Part shown: one piece after another, positions 1 through 8,398 of the stretch
Numbering within the stretch: position 1 is the stretch's first letter
How the letters are laid out: each line of letters starts with the position of its first letter
From: Solihabitans fulvus
GTDB lineage: Bacteria > Actinomycetota > Actinomycetes > Mycobacteriales > Pseudonocardiaceae
DNA: 64,000 nt
Direction of reading: 5' to 3'
Assembly: GCF_008386585.1 (NCBI RefSeq)
Contig: NZ_VUOB01000073.1
Span: 19,761-83,760, forward strand
Notes under the pieces: model-generated
Seen by the model: the letters and a program-made list of their open reading frames with translations, nothing else
The model's database searches: none
What the model was told of the DNA's origin: nothing
Translations under genes and position numbers: made by a program

Positions 1-524
1 TCCGCTCGTGACGTCTGGGGTCAGCTCCTGTAGATCGGCAACGCCACCGTCCAGCTACCGCCATATGTGCCGCCCATACCCCGTCAGCTGCCCCCACCCG
101 GGCCGCTGGTCGACCGGACGAGCTGCGTGAGCGGCTCACTGACTTGCATTGCTGTGAGGCCGGGATCGTGAACATGCCCGGTATCCCTAGCATCGGCAAG
201 ACCGCCGGTCACCGCATAGGGACACGAGCACACAGACCAGTTCCCCGACTGCCAGTGCTACGTGGACCTGACGAGCCGAGGCACATTCCAGGCAGCGTTG
301 CATCCACTGCGACCGCACCGCGATACAACACCTGGCCGTCGTGTGCAGGCTGGACGTCGACGCGATGATCGAACGCCTGTGCAGCCTAAGACGCTCCACC
401 GCAGCGCGGCTGGCCCCACCCGGAACCTCCGGTCGAGCGAGCTTCACGAGGTCTGGTTCGTCCATGAACATCACCTTGAAGGAATCGAACGCTTCCGCCT
501 TGAAATCGGGAGACAAGAAACCGT
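1..524. other. No gene recognised
   Basis: Several overlapping open frames exist on both strands, but none shows a recognisable domain, a convincing ribosome binding site or a consistent codon bias. Because the stretch leads into a tRNA-like remnant and a disrupted foreign gene, it is probably decayed element DNA. That reading is an inference. Confidence 0.4.
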
Positions 525-552
525 CCGGGGGTTCGAATCTCTGCGCCTCCGC
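525..552 (+). other. tRNA-Ser 3'-end-like remnant (candidate att site)
   Basis: The segment reads like the T-arm plus 3' acceptor strand of an actinobacterial tRNA-Ser: a run of five G, the invariant TTCGAAT loop, then CGCCTCC followed by a discriminator-like G. No 5' half (GGAGGCG, D-arm, anticodon arm) is present in the 90 bases upstream, and the T-stem has G-U pairs and a mismatch, so it is not a functional tRNA. Short 3' tRNA copies are typically left at the far end of integrative elements that use tRNA genes as attB. It does not match the tRNA-Leu at 5105-5187, so it would belong to a different element. Confidence 0.45.
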
Positions 553-954
553 AGGCCATCGGGGGAGTGTGACCCGTCTTTCGCGGATCGGTCACACCCC
601 CTTGGTGCAGCAAGATGGTGGCAATGGTGCTGGATCTAGCTTGTCGGCGGCAAGGCAATGTGCTCGTCGTCCTCGGCCGTCCATCGGAGCGCATCTGCCT
701 GGTCTGACTCTGGATGCAGAGCCCATCCGGGTGGCCAAATCTGTTCTCCGGAATTTCGCTGGTGATACACATGTGCACCCGAGAGATTGATGTGAGGTCT
801 TGACTTCTTTTGAGGTGAAGCACACTGCCCATCTTCCCCCTTGAGGACTTCAACATTAGCAATTTGATCAAAAACTACTTCACCCGAGAAACTTGCATCG
901 AAAAACTCAGCCTCATCGCCAAATTGGGCACCCAAGAAGTAGATTCCTCGACTA

Positions 955-2094
955 CTGATCTTTGATTGTGGTGTTGATGCCGCTGTTCGGAGTCTTGCCC
1001 GCCGGCTGGACAGTGTTACGCCGGAGATATGAAACTTGGAGGCTTGACGCGATCCGAACGTCTGGAACGGGAGCGACTCCGGCTGGTCGCGGCAGAGTTG
1101 TTCTCCCAGGAGATCCCCCAGGCCGAGATCGCACGGATGCTGGGCGTGTCGGCCCAAGCAGTCAACCACTGGCACCAGACATGGACCTCGGGCGGCCGGG
1201 AAGCGCTGCTGTCGACCGGCCCCTCCGGAGCCAGGTCCTATCTGGACGAGGACCAGATCACGCAGTTGCGCCGGGCGCTGGACCAAGGCCCACGCCAGCA
1301 CGGATGGGACTCCGACCGGTGGACCCTGGCCAGGATCCGCCGGCTGATCATCGAACTGACCGGGGTGACCTACCGGGGCGTGGACGGCGTGTGGCGGCTG
1401 CTGCACCGCATGGGCTGGTCCTGCCAACTCCCCCAGACCCCCGCGCTGGAGCGGGACGAGGAGGCGATCACCGCATGGCGCACGCAGACCTGGCCGCAGG
1501 CAAAAGATCCGCCCGCGACACCGGGGCATGGCTGTGTTTCGAGGACGAGACCGGGGCCGCGCTGAGTTCACCGGTGCGCACCACGTGGTCCGCGGTGGGG
1601 CAGACGCCGGTCGTGCCATTGTCGGGCAGAGGCCACGACAAGATCTCGGTAGCCGGGATGTGCTGCTACCGGCCAGGCCACGTCCCGCGCCTGATCTACA
1701 CCGCCAGTCGACACCACTTCAGCGCGACCGACTTTCCCGGTCTGCTCAGGACCGTCCATCGGAGACTGGCCGCGCCGATCGTGGTGATCTGGGACAACCT
1801 GCCCGGCCACATCAGCGGCAGCACCCGGGCCTTCATCCGGGACAACAAGGACTGGCTGACCGTCATCCGACTACCCGGCTACGCCCCGCACCTCAACCCG
1901 ACCGAGGGTGTGTGGTGCCACCTCAAGGGCGGAGTCCTGGCCAACCTCGGCGCCCGCACCCTGACCGAACTCACCCGCGTCACCCGCCGGGGACTACGCC
2001 ACATTCAACGCCACCCGCACCTGCTTACCGGATTCCTCGCCCAGACAGGGCTCACCCTCCACACCGACCCATCAACCCCATAATCAAAGATCAG
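955..2094 (+). mobile_element. IS630-family insertion sequence, 1140 bp, with TA target duplication
   Basis: The ends are inverted repeats: CTGATCTTTGATTGTGG on the left and the complement of CTGATCTTTGATTATGG on the right. A TA dinucleotide sits immediately outside each end (953-954 and 2095-2096), the target duplication expected of IS630/Tc1/mariner elements. A two-frame transposase fills the element. The insertion interrupts the pentapeptide-repeat gene, whose reading frame is restored exactly when the element and one TA copy are removed. The intact ends, full-length transposase and undegraded target suggest a young insertion. Confidence 0.93.
1029..2083 (+). CDS. IS630 transposase made by -1 frameshifting of two ORFs
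   Basis: The first frame (1029-1565) supplies the N-terminal helix-turn-helix part (LRLVAAELFSQEIPQAEIAR, VSAQAVNHWHQTW). The second frame, offset by -1, supplies the DDE catalytic domain with CFEDETGAAL, VIWDNLPGH and LNPTEGVW, the three acidic blocks of IS630 transposases. The frames overlap around 1466-1565. A GCA AAA G run with AAAA at 1502-1505 allows a tRNA on AAA to slip back one base, and slippage there gives a continuous product of about 351 residues, the usual IS630 length. The alternative is a disabling single-base deletion, but two-ORF frameshifted transposases are common in this family. Preceding GC-rich frames on the other strand are shadows. Confidence 0.85.
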
Positions 2095-3043
2095 TAAAGG
2101 TTACTTCCTGCATGAATAGTCGACTCTTAAATTTGGTTCGAGTAAATATTGCGCGACCAGTAAAGGTGGCCTCATTAAAGTTTGCCATATCGCTAAAAGT
2201 CGACTCGAAGAACCATGCATCCTGCTCAAAGGTCGTGTTTCGAATATGTGTTGCCCCAATGAATGTGGCATGGCGAAAATCAGCAAAGCCAACCTTGCAG
2301 TCGATGAACTCGAAGTCGATGAGTATTGCATTGCTGAGATTTATGTCAAGACTGCCCCAGTAGATTCCCAGTTTGGCTAGGGTCTTGAAGTGGCTACTGA
2401 GCACTCTTTGGGCGGTCAGTCTGACCTCCAATTCCTCCTGATGATACGCACGTTCAGGGTCTCCGCTCTCCGGTCTGACCTCTTCGTTGATGCGCTTCCC
2501 GAAGGGGATCGATGGTGAAAATGGCATTCTAAGGTAGCCACAGATTGTGCTTACGATTGTTTGTCGGTGATCTGAATTGTCGTTAGCAAGGCGTTCTAGT
2601 GAATAGAAGCCTCCTAGTCGTACTGCGGCCTTGTCTGACCCTAGCTGCTCGATGGCCTTTGTGAATAGATCCGTTATGCGACGTTCGGTGGAGTCTTTCT
2701 CTGCAATGCTAGCTAAGTACTCCTGATGCCGCTTGGTGTCGGCGGCAATTCGCGCGACTTCACGCAGTTGCAACTCTGTGGATCTTTGCTTGCGAGCAGT
2801 TAGCCATAGGGCAATCGCTCCTCCGGCTCCGGCTGCAACCGTAAGAGAGGTGCGGATGGCGTCAAGCCGATTTCTAACGTTCTCCGAATTGCTTGTGTCG
2901 TTAATTTGGGAGAGTAGGAGCCACATACAAACGCAGGTGATTGCGATGACTGTAACCGTCACGATCCCCACCCATCGCCACTTTAGTACTGGCAGTTCGG
3001 GCTTACCTTCTGCGGATTCTTCAATATCTTTGGACATGAGTAG

Positions 3044-3460
3044 TCATATTTCATGACTTGTATCTTTTACGCTAGATGCAGTCAGGTGAAGTAGTTCTGT
3101 ACTTGCCCAACTCGTCCGATGGCCTGCCTCCGCAGGGGCCTCCCGCTTATCATCAAGGGAGACGTGCGCGTAGATCGTCATCGTCACATCTACGGCCGAA
3201 TGGCCCACGATGCCCCGGGCGATGTGCAGCGGAACATCGAGCCGGAGCAGCAGCGTCACGCACGAGTGCCGGAGGTCGTGAAACCGCACCGCCGACAACC
3301 CAGGCCCACTCCCGTAGTGGGTACCAGCTCGCCGGAGGTACGTCGGGTCGATCGGACCGCCAAGGGAAGTGGCGAACACCAGCACGGAGTCCTCCCAGGC
3401 ATCGGGACTGCCGTTTCTGCGGAACTCGCTGACGTAGCTCACGCCGGTCTGGTGTGTCAC
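3044..3460 (-). pseudogene. Truncated tyrosine recombinase (C-terminal catalytic fragment)
   Basis: The fragment keeps the second half of a phage-type integrase catalytic domain: FHDLRHSCVTLLL (H-x-x-R box), GIVGHSAVDVTMTIYAHV (the late His and the nucleophilic Tyr). The N-terminal DNA-binding domains and the first catalytic Arg are missing, and the possible GTG start has no good Shine-Dalgarno sequence. It lies immediately downstream of an intact, unrelated recombinase on the same strand, so it is best read as the scar of an older integrative element at the same locus. Confidence 0.8.
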
Positions 3461-3488
3461 CTTGGAGTGAACCCCGGGCGGAGGCGAA

Positions 3489-4511
3489 TTACCTGAGTGG
3501 ATGAGGTTCTCCGGTAAGAGCGGCCAGCGCGGTGGCGACTTCCTGGACGCTGGCGCGTACGTAAGTCGCGGTGGTCCCCGCGTCGCCGCCGTGGTCGGTG
3601 TGGCCGGCGAAGGCGCGGGCGATGGCGTAGCCGAAGTTGCGCTCCACCCACGTCAGGGTGGTGTGGCGCAGCCAGTGCATGGAGATCTGCTGGGTGGCCA
3701 CCCAGGGCAGGTGGTTGCCGATGCGGGTCCACAGGTGGTCGTAGCGGCGGGTGGTGATCGGCTGGCCGTTCACGTAACGGAGCAGCTGACCCTCGCGCGA
3801 GGCGTAGCGGCCCTCGGCGTGCTGTTGCAGGGCGGTCATCAGTGTTGGGGAGATCGGTTGCCAGCGCTGGGTTTCGCCTTTCTCCCGCAGGAGGATCAGG
3901 CACTGGGTGGGGTCGAGGTCGCGCGGTCGGAGGGCGAGGGCGCCGCCGCGTCGGCAGGCGGTTTCGGTGTGCAGGCGCAGCAGGAGGGTGTCCAGGGCGG
4001 GGTCGTTGCCGGTGGTGGCGGCGACGTGGTTGATCTCGGCGAGCCGGGTGTCGGCCACGGCGCGGCGGGTGGACGGTAGGCGGCGGGGTTTGGCGACCTT
4101 GGCGGCGGGGTTGTCGTCCTTGTGGATCAGGCCGTCGTCCACGGCGTGCCGATACAGGCAGCGCAGCGCGCCGATGAGGTGTTCGACGGCGCAGCGTCCG
4201 CCACGTCCGTTGCGGCGCTGGACGAGGTGGGTCTTGATGTACTCGGCCAGGTGCTTGATCTCTGACGGGGTTGGTTCGTCGATGCGGCGAGAGCCCCACT
4301 GCTCGCGGACGCGGTTCCAGTAGGAGCCGTACACCCGTCGGGTGCCCTCGGAGACAGCCTTGGAGACCACGGGGATGTACTCGTCGAAGGTCGGCACCGG
4401 TGGCCGGTCCTGCGCAGCGGCGAGGAGGTCTTCGGGTGACAGGCCCAGGCGGGCGAGCAGGAGGCGGGCTGCGTCCACGTCCGCGGACTGCGACTGCGAT
4501 TGCGGCGTCAT
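3489..4511 (-). CDS. Tyrosine recombinase/integrase
   Basis: A 340-residue site-specific recombinase. The N-terminal half has a SAM-like core-binding domain (TFDEYIPVVSKAVSEGTRRVYGSYW onward). The C-terminal catalytic domain shows the first Arg in TETACRRGGALAL, the H-x-x-R box in MHWLRHTTLTW, a His in FAGHTDHGG and the nucleophile Tyr in TATYVRAS. The start overlaps the stop of the upstream AbrB-type gene by four bases, so the two are translationally coupled. It sits beside tRNA-Leu, the typical arrangement of an actinomycete element integrated at a tRNA gene. No replication or transfer genes follow in the window, so the element may be minimal or decayed. Confidence 0.9.
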   Translation of the reverse strand: MTPQSQSQSADVDAARLLLARLGLSPEDLLAAAQDRPPVPTFDEYIPVVSKAVSEGTRRVYGSYWNRVREQWGSRRIDEPTPSEIKHLAEYIKTHLVQRRNGRGGRCAVEHLIGALRCLYRHAVDDGLIHKDDNPAAKVAKPRRLPSTRRAVADTRLAEINHVAATTGNDPALDTLLLRLHTETACRRGGALALRPRDLDPTQCLILLREKGETQRWQPISPTLMTALQQHAEGRYASREGQLLRYVNGQPITTRRYDHLWTRIGNHLPWVATQQISMHWLRHTTLTWVERNFGYAIARAFAGHTDHGGDAGTTATYVRASVQEVATALAALTGEPHPLR

Positions 4512-5002
4512 CCTCGGTCACCGTCCTGGAGGCCGGCGTGGCGGTGAGCGATCATCGCGTCCAGCTCGGCAGGCGGATGGACGACGAGTTGACAGTGGAC
4601 GGGATCGGCGGCCAAGAGCACGCGATCCCCGGCCGCCAGCGCGCACCAACGGCGCACGGGCGCGGGCAGGCGAAGATGGCCTTGGCGGCTGATGCTGAAC
4701 ACGCCGTGCGTGTCGCTGTGGATGATCAGCAGGCCACCGGTTTCGCGGATGTTCAGCCGGGTGCCCGGCACCCAGCCCATGGCCCGGAGGGTGAGATGGT
4801 CAGCGATGCGGCCTCGACTGTCCATCACGGCGAGGCCGTAGACCGTCCTATTGGCGCGCGCCGTGGGGATGATGGGAAGCGGGAGCGTTCGACGGGCTGC
4901 CGAAGCCCCAGGGTGCGACGACGCGGCTGTTCGATCGTCGTGCGGCGGCTGCGTTGCCGGGGGTACGAGAGGCGCGATCACTGGGGTGATCATGAGAAAC
5001 AC
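4508..5002 (-). CDS. AbrB/SpoVT-type DNA-binding protein coupled to the integrase
   Basis: A 164-residue protein with a low-complexity N-terminus (about 50 residues rich in P, A, T) and two swapped-hairpin-like repeats: YGLAVMDSRGRIADHLTLRAMGW followed by GTRLNI, and HGVFSISRQGHLRLPAPVRRW followed by AGDRVLLAADP. This is the pattern of SpoVT/AbrB-fold regulators. It overlaps the integrase start by four bases and lies directly against tRNA-Leu, so it is likely the regulator or recombination-directionality partner of the integrase; that role is inferred. Proteins of this type next to integrases are often annotated only as hypothetical. Confidence 0.72.
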   Translation of the reverse strand: MFLMITPVIAPLVPPATQPPHDDRTAASSHPGASAARRTLPLPIIPTARANRTVYGLAVMDSRGRIADHLTLRAMGWVPGTRLNIRETGGLLIIHSDTHGVFSISRQGHLRLPAPVRRWCALAAGDRVLLAADPVHCQLVVHPPAELDAMIAHRHAGLQDGDRG

Positions 5003-5104
5003 CCCCAGCGCACGCAGCCCGAGAGCGTTACGCGTGCGATCTGAGGGTGTTCAAGTGCCCATGAGCACTGATACTTTTGATGTAGCAGGCATGCAACAAA
5101 ATTG

Positions 5105-5187
5105 TGTCCGAGAGGGGACTTGAACCCCCACCCCCTTTCGGGGACTAGCACCTCAAGCTAGCGCGTCTGCCATTCCGCCACCCGGAC
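5105..5187 (-). tRNA. tRNA-Leu (anticodon GAG)
   Basis: Reading the minus strand, the acceptor stem GTCCGGG pairs with CTCGGAC (one G-U) followed by discriminator A. The D-arm contains GGTGGCGGAATGGCAGACGC. The anticodon stem CTAGC/GCTAG encloses loop TTGAGGT with anticodon GAG. There is a long variable arm and the T-loop GTTCAAGTC. These are class-II tRNA-Leu features. No CCA is encoded. The recombinase module lies immediately beyond its 3' end, so the 3' end is the probable attachment site. Confidence 0.95.
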
Positions 5188-5305
5188 CAGCGGCTTCCGC
5201 CGTGGTGAACACAGGTTAGCTGATCGTCCCCCGCAGGCCCAAATCGACCCCCTTGCGCCGATCGGTTCGGGCTCGGAGGCTTGTCAGGGACGCCTTGGGT
5301 CGCGC

Positions 5306-5725
5306 TCAGGCAGTGAAGAGGCCGATCCCCAGGGTGACCACGCCGATCGCAAGGGACAGCGCACCCAGCCACACCAGCCAGATGAGCTTGTTCGGCCTGG
5401 TGATCTCGCCTCGACCGGCCGAGGAGGCGAAGAAGCCGCCCGAGATCAGGGCCGCAGCCACCGGGGCGCCCAGGCGAGCCAGCCAGCCGGGGACACCGGT
5501 CAGGCCAGCGGCATCCGAGAGGACGAGGGTTACCAGGCTCAGGGTGACCAGTACGCCGGCATGCGCGTGGCCGGCTCTGGCGAAGGCCTTCTGGAAGTCC
5601 GTCATGGGCACGGCGCCACGCACGATGCGGGTCATGAACCAGCCGCCGAACTCGATGCCGACGATCGTCAGCAGCACCGCTCCGGCGATGTAGCGGGTCT
5701 CGGGAAGCAGGGTGAGCGTGTGCAC
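5306..5725 (-). CDS. Small four-helix membrane protein
   Basis: A 139-residue protein with four predicted transmembrane helices (about residues 10-32, 52-73, 80-105 and 115-138). A loop motif RAGHAHAGVLV contains two His and may bind a ligand or metal. The GTG start at 5725 is chosen because AAGGAG lies seven bases upstream; the longer frame has no ribosome site. A perfect ATGTTATATAACAT palindrome lies 41 bases ahead of the start, so expression is probably controlled by a repressor not encoded next to it. I do not recognise a characterised family; the helix pattern and His motif resemble uncharacterised actinobacterial integral membrane proteins. Confidence 0.75.
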   Translation of the reverse strand: MHTLTLLPETRYIAGAVLLTIVGIEFGGWFMTRIVRGAVPMTDFQKAFARAGHAHAGVLVTLSLVTLVLSDAAGLTGVPGWLARLGAPVAAALISGGFFASSAGRGEITRPNKLIWLVWLGALSLAIGVVTLGIGLFTA

Positions 5726-5765
5726 TTGGCACTCCTTGGGCAGGACTGGCGGCAGTTGTGGAACG

Positions 5766-5779
5766 ATGTTATATAACAT
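5766..5779. promoter_or_regulatory. Palindromic operator candidate ATGTTATATAACAT
   Basis: A perfect 14-bp palindrome in otherwise GC-rich DNA, upstream of the small membrane protein gene. Read on the minus strand it contains a TATAAC -10-like box, so a bound repressor would cover the promoter. TetR- or MarR-type control is a guess; no such regulator gene is adjacent. Confidence 0.55.
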
Positions 5780-6346
5780 GGTTATGAGTATGGTTGTCAA
5801 GAGTCCCGCGAGGTTCTGGTGAACTGGCTGGGGAAGTCGCAAGGGGCGGCGCGGGACGTTGGGCGTGCGCCAGTTCTGTGGACGTCGTGGCGGCCAGGGC
5901 CGGCATGGCGGTGGTTTTGGAGCGGGAGTCAGGGACTACGGGCAGGGCCACTCCCGGCGTCTTTGGTTGTTGCGCCGCCATTGTTGGCCGCAGATGGCGT
6001 TGGTGCGGCGTTCGCCTTGGACGCTGTCGGTGTTCGGGTCGACGGCGGTGAACCTCTTGTCCGACTGGAGGCTCTACCGGTCGTTCTTGAGGAAAGGGTT
6101 GCTGGGCAACAGAAGCGTCGGAGGTTTGGCGCGTGGCAGCTACGGGGTCGGACCGCATGGCGTTGGGTTGGGTCAGCGGGTGTTGGGTAGGAGGACGCCG
6201 CCACCGGTGGAGCCGATGTGATGTCGGCCACGGGAGGTGCTTCCGGTCGCGGAGCGGCGGGGGCGGGGGCGCACCAGGGCTGTGGGGCGAGGGCACTCAA
6301 GGGGGCGCGCTAGAACGTCGCGGATCTGGGAAACTCGACTTCCAGT
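5780..6346. other. No gene recognised
   Basis: Open frames exist on both strands but none carries a domain or a good ribosome binding site, and third-position bias is inconsistent. A minus-strand frame around 6080-5940 (SDKRFTAVDPNTDSV and following) looks vaguely coding but contains stops. I see nothing that can be supported as a gene. Confidence 0.4.
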
Positions 6347-6376
6347 GTCCGGTGGCCGGTTACGCGGCCACCGGAC
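6347..6376. terminator. GC-rich hairpin ahead of the metallophosphoesterase gene
   Basis: A perfect 11-bp stem, GTCCGGTGGCC against GGCCACCGGAC, with an eight-base loop, ends 24 bases before the ATG at 6400. No T-run follows. It may be a terminator of upstream transcription or a 5'-UTR structure. Confidence 0.5.
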
Positions 6377-6399
6377 AACGGCGCGTCTGGAGGATCACG

Positions 6400-7137
6400 A
6401 TGATCGTGCTGGCCCACCTGAGCGACACCCACTTCGACGGCGAGCCGCGCAGCGCCGAGCGCGCCGGCCGGGTCATGGCCTACCTCGACGCGCTGTTGAC
6501 CGAGGTGGACGCCGTGTTGGTCTCCGGCGACATCGCGGACCACGGGCTGCCCGCCGAGTACGAGCAGGCGGCCAAGGTGCTCACAGCGCGCCGGCCGGTC
6601 CTCACCTGTCCCGGCAACCACGACGTGCGCTCGCCCTACCGTGAGGTGCTGCTCGGCGAGCCCGCCGGCGACGGGCCGATCAACCGGGTGCACCGGGTCG
6701 GCGACGCGGTGCTCGCGCTGTGCGACTCCAGCATCCCGGGCCGTGACGACGGCGTGCTCGACGAGGAGACCTTCGGCTGGTTGGAGTCCGTGTTGGCGGA
6801 CACGGCAGACGGCACCCCGGTGCTCATCGGCTTCCACCATCCGCCGGTCGCGCTGCACAGCGCCATCGACGCGATCGGCCTCGGCGACGCACAGCGGCTG
6901 GCCGACCTCATCGCCAGGCACCCGCAGGTCGTCGCGGTGCTGTGCGGGCACGCCCACACCCCGGCGGCGACCACGTTCGCCGGTCGGCCGCTGCTGGTCG
7001 CGCCGGGTGTGGTGTCGACGCTGAAGTTGCCGTGGGAGCACGGCGAGATCCTCGACTACGAGATCCCGCCGGCCGTCGCGTTCCACATCCTCGACGACGA
7101 CCTGCGGCTGACCACCCACTACCGCGTCTGCCTCTGA
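6400..7137 (+). CDS. Calcineurin-type metallophosphoesterase (CpdA-like)
   Basis: A 245-residue cytosolic phosphoesterase. All metal-binding blocks are visible in order: HLSDTHFD, VLVSGDIADHG, CPGNHDVR, IGFHHPPV and LCGHAHTP. The arrangement and length fit the class III cyclic-nucleotide phosphodiesterase/CpdA group, so hydrolysis of a 2',3'- or 3',5'-cyclic nucleotide or another phosphodiester is likely; substrate is not established. The ATG at 6400 follows TGGAGG. A longer in-frame extension has no ribosome site and low coding quality. It stands alone, with a hairpin just upstream. Confidence 0.88.
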   Translation: MIVLAHLSDTHFDGEPRSAERAGRVMAYLDALLTEVDAVLVSGDIADHGLPAEYEQAAKVLTARRPVLTCPGNHDVRSPYREVLLGEPAGDGPINRVHRVGDAVLALCDSSIPGRDDGVLDEETFGWLESVLADTADGTPVLIGFHHPPVALHSAIDAIGLGDAQRLADLIARHPQVVAVLCGHAHTPAATTFAGRPLLVAPGVVSTLKLPWEHGEILDYEIPPAVAFHILDDDLRLTTHYRVCL

Positions 7138-7173
7138 CGGCGGTTGCTCGGTTCGAGCTGCGGCGTGGTCGAC

Positions 7174-7208
7174 CTGAGTTACTTGGTCGGACTGAGTTAC
7201 TTGGTCGG
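7174..7208. repeat. Tandem 17-bp repeat at a gene 3' end
   Basis: CTGAGTTACTTGGTCGG occurs at 7174-7190 and again at 7192-7208, an 18-base period. The second copy contains the stop codon region of the minus-strand membrane-protein gene (7197-7199), so the duplication lies just beyond its coding end. Confidence 0.75.
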
Positions 7209-7784
7209 CTTGGCGAACCTGGCGCGTACCTCGGGACGGGTGACCGACCACAGCAGGGCCGCAAGCACGACGGCCTGTAGGCCCTGCTCGACGCGCATCC
7301 ACACCGGGTACTGGCCCGCGATGATGAGGTAGCCGATGCCGGCGAGCCCGATGACCGAGATCAAGATCACTCTGCGGTACGCGCCGCGCTTTCCCTTGCG
7401 CAGCCGGTCGACCAGGAACACGTAGACCAGCGACACCACGACGATCGAGATGACGCGGCTCCACACGGCCTGCCGAAGAATCCCGCGCACCGTGTCCAGG
7501 TCGGCGTTCGGGGCCAGCGACATGTGCGCGAGCTGGTAGTCGATGACACTGTCCCGGAAGATGAACATCAGCACGGTCAGCACCAGGCTCAGGCCGAGGT
7601 TCACGCACAGCAGCATGACGACGCGGCGCAGGGCCGGGGTCAGCGGCTGCTTGCCGGGGTCGACGGGGAGTTCTACCGCGGGGGCTACCGGGAGCCCCTC
7701 GTAGGATTCAGGTGCCACGGTCCGGATCAAAGCACGTCGCCGTCGGCGCGGAGGGGAAACGGCGAAATCCTCAGCTCGGGCCAT
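7197..7784 (-). CDS. Four-helix integral membrane protein
   Basis: A 195-residue protein. The first 50 residues are a basic, proline-rich cytoplasmic tail. Four hydrophobic helices follow (about 54-76, 110-130, 140-160 and 166-185). The segment between helices 1 and 2 (RDSVIDYQLAHMSLAPNADLDTVRGIL) resembles an extracytoplasmic loop seen in uncharacterised actinobacterial membrane proteins. No enzymatic motif is visible. It converges with the metallophosphoesterase gene and is divergent from the acetyltransferase gene. Function unknown. Confidence 0.75.
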   Translation of the reverse strand: MARAEDFAVSPPRRRRRALIRTVAPESYEGLPVAPAVELPVDPGKQPLTPALRRVVMLLCVNLGLSLVLTVLMFIFRDSVIDYQLAHMSLAPNADLDTVRGILRQAVWSRVISIVVVSLVYVFLVDRLRKGKRGAYRRVILISVIGLAGIGYLIIAGQYPVWMRVEQGLQAVVLAALLWSVTRPEVRARFAKPTK

Positions 7785-7812
7785 ATCGCCGCATGCGACC
7801 TATGGTGAACGT

Positions 7813-8358
7813 ATGACGGAACAACTGGTCACCGACCGTCTGCTGCTGCGGCCGTGGCACGTGGACGACGCCGGCGCCGCGCTGGAGGTGTACGGCGACG
7901 GCCAGGTGTCCCGGTGGTTGAGCCCCGCGATGGACCAGGTTGGCGACCTGGCCGCGATGCGGTTGCTGATCCAGCACTGGATCGCCGAGGACGCGCGGAT
8001 GATCCCGCCCGCCGCGCGCTGGGCGGTGCAGCGCAAGGAGGACGGGCGACTGATCGGCGGGGCGGTCCTGTTGCCGTTGCCGCCTCGCGGCGACGATCTG
8101 GAGGTCGGCTGGCAGCTGCATCGCGAGGTGTGGGGCCACGGCTACGCGACGGAGGCCACCCAGGCGATCGCGCGGTGGGCCTTCACGCAGGAGGTCGACG
8201 AGATCTTCGCGGTGGTGCGGCCGTCGAACACCCGCGCGGCCGCGACCGTGCGGCGCACCGGCATGGAGTGGGTCGGCGAGACCGACAAGTACTACGACCT
8301 ACGCCTTCAGGTCTTCCGGCTGCGGCCCGCCGATATTCTGCCGCCAAGCACATCCTGA
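7813..8358 (+). CDS. GNAT-family N-acetyltransferase (RimJ/RimL type)
   Basis: A 181-residue acetyl-CoA-dependent acetyltransferase. It begins with LVTDRLLLRPWHVDDAGAAL, the typical RimJ/RimL opening, and contains the acetyl-CoA loop region WQLHREVWGHGYATEA and the late motif VRPSNTRAAATVRRTGMEWVGE. Such proteins acetylate amino groups of proteins, antibiotics or small amines; the substrate here cannot be told. The ATG at 7813 follows a TATGGT box closely, so the transcript may be nearly leaderless. Confidence 0.85.
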   Translation: MTEQLVTDRLLLRPWHVDDAGAALEVYGDGQVSRWLSPAMDQVGDLAAMRLLIQHWIAEDARMIPPAARWAVQRKEDGRLIGGAVLLPLPPRGDDLEVGWQLHREVWGHGYATEATQAIARWAFTQEVDEIFAVVRPSNTRAAATVRRTGMEWVGETDKYYDLRLQVFRLRPADILPPSTS

Positions 8359-8398
8359 GGGGGCATGCGGGGTGGGCGCGGCGCGGGGGGGCAGGTCG

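Larger units (their letters stand above)
636..3037 (-). pseudogene. Pentapeptide-repeat membrane protein gene split by an IS630 element
   Basis: The 5' part (3037 down to 2095) encodes a transmembrane segment near residues 22-44, a second hydrophobic stretch near 64-85, a soluble helical part, and then A/F-x-x-x-F pentapeptide-like repeats (NLSNAILIDFEFIDC, ANFNEATFTGRAIF). The frame is cut by the insertion at 955-2094. Removing the element and one TA copy joins the frame exactly: VTF continues as SRGIYFLGAQFGDEAEFF and runs to a TAG at 636-638, giving about 419 residues. Base composition is far lower in GC than the neighbours, with many AT-ending codons, which points to recent acquisition. 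Pentapeptide repeats form right-handed beta-helices; the role of this membrane-anchored type is unknown. The disrupted gene would give a 317-residue protein ending in three IS-encoded residues. Confidence 0.85.
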
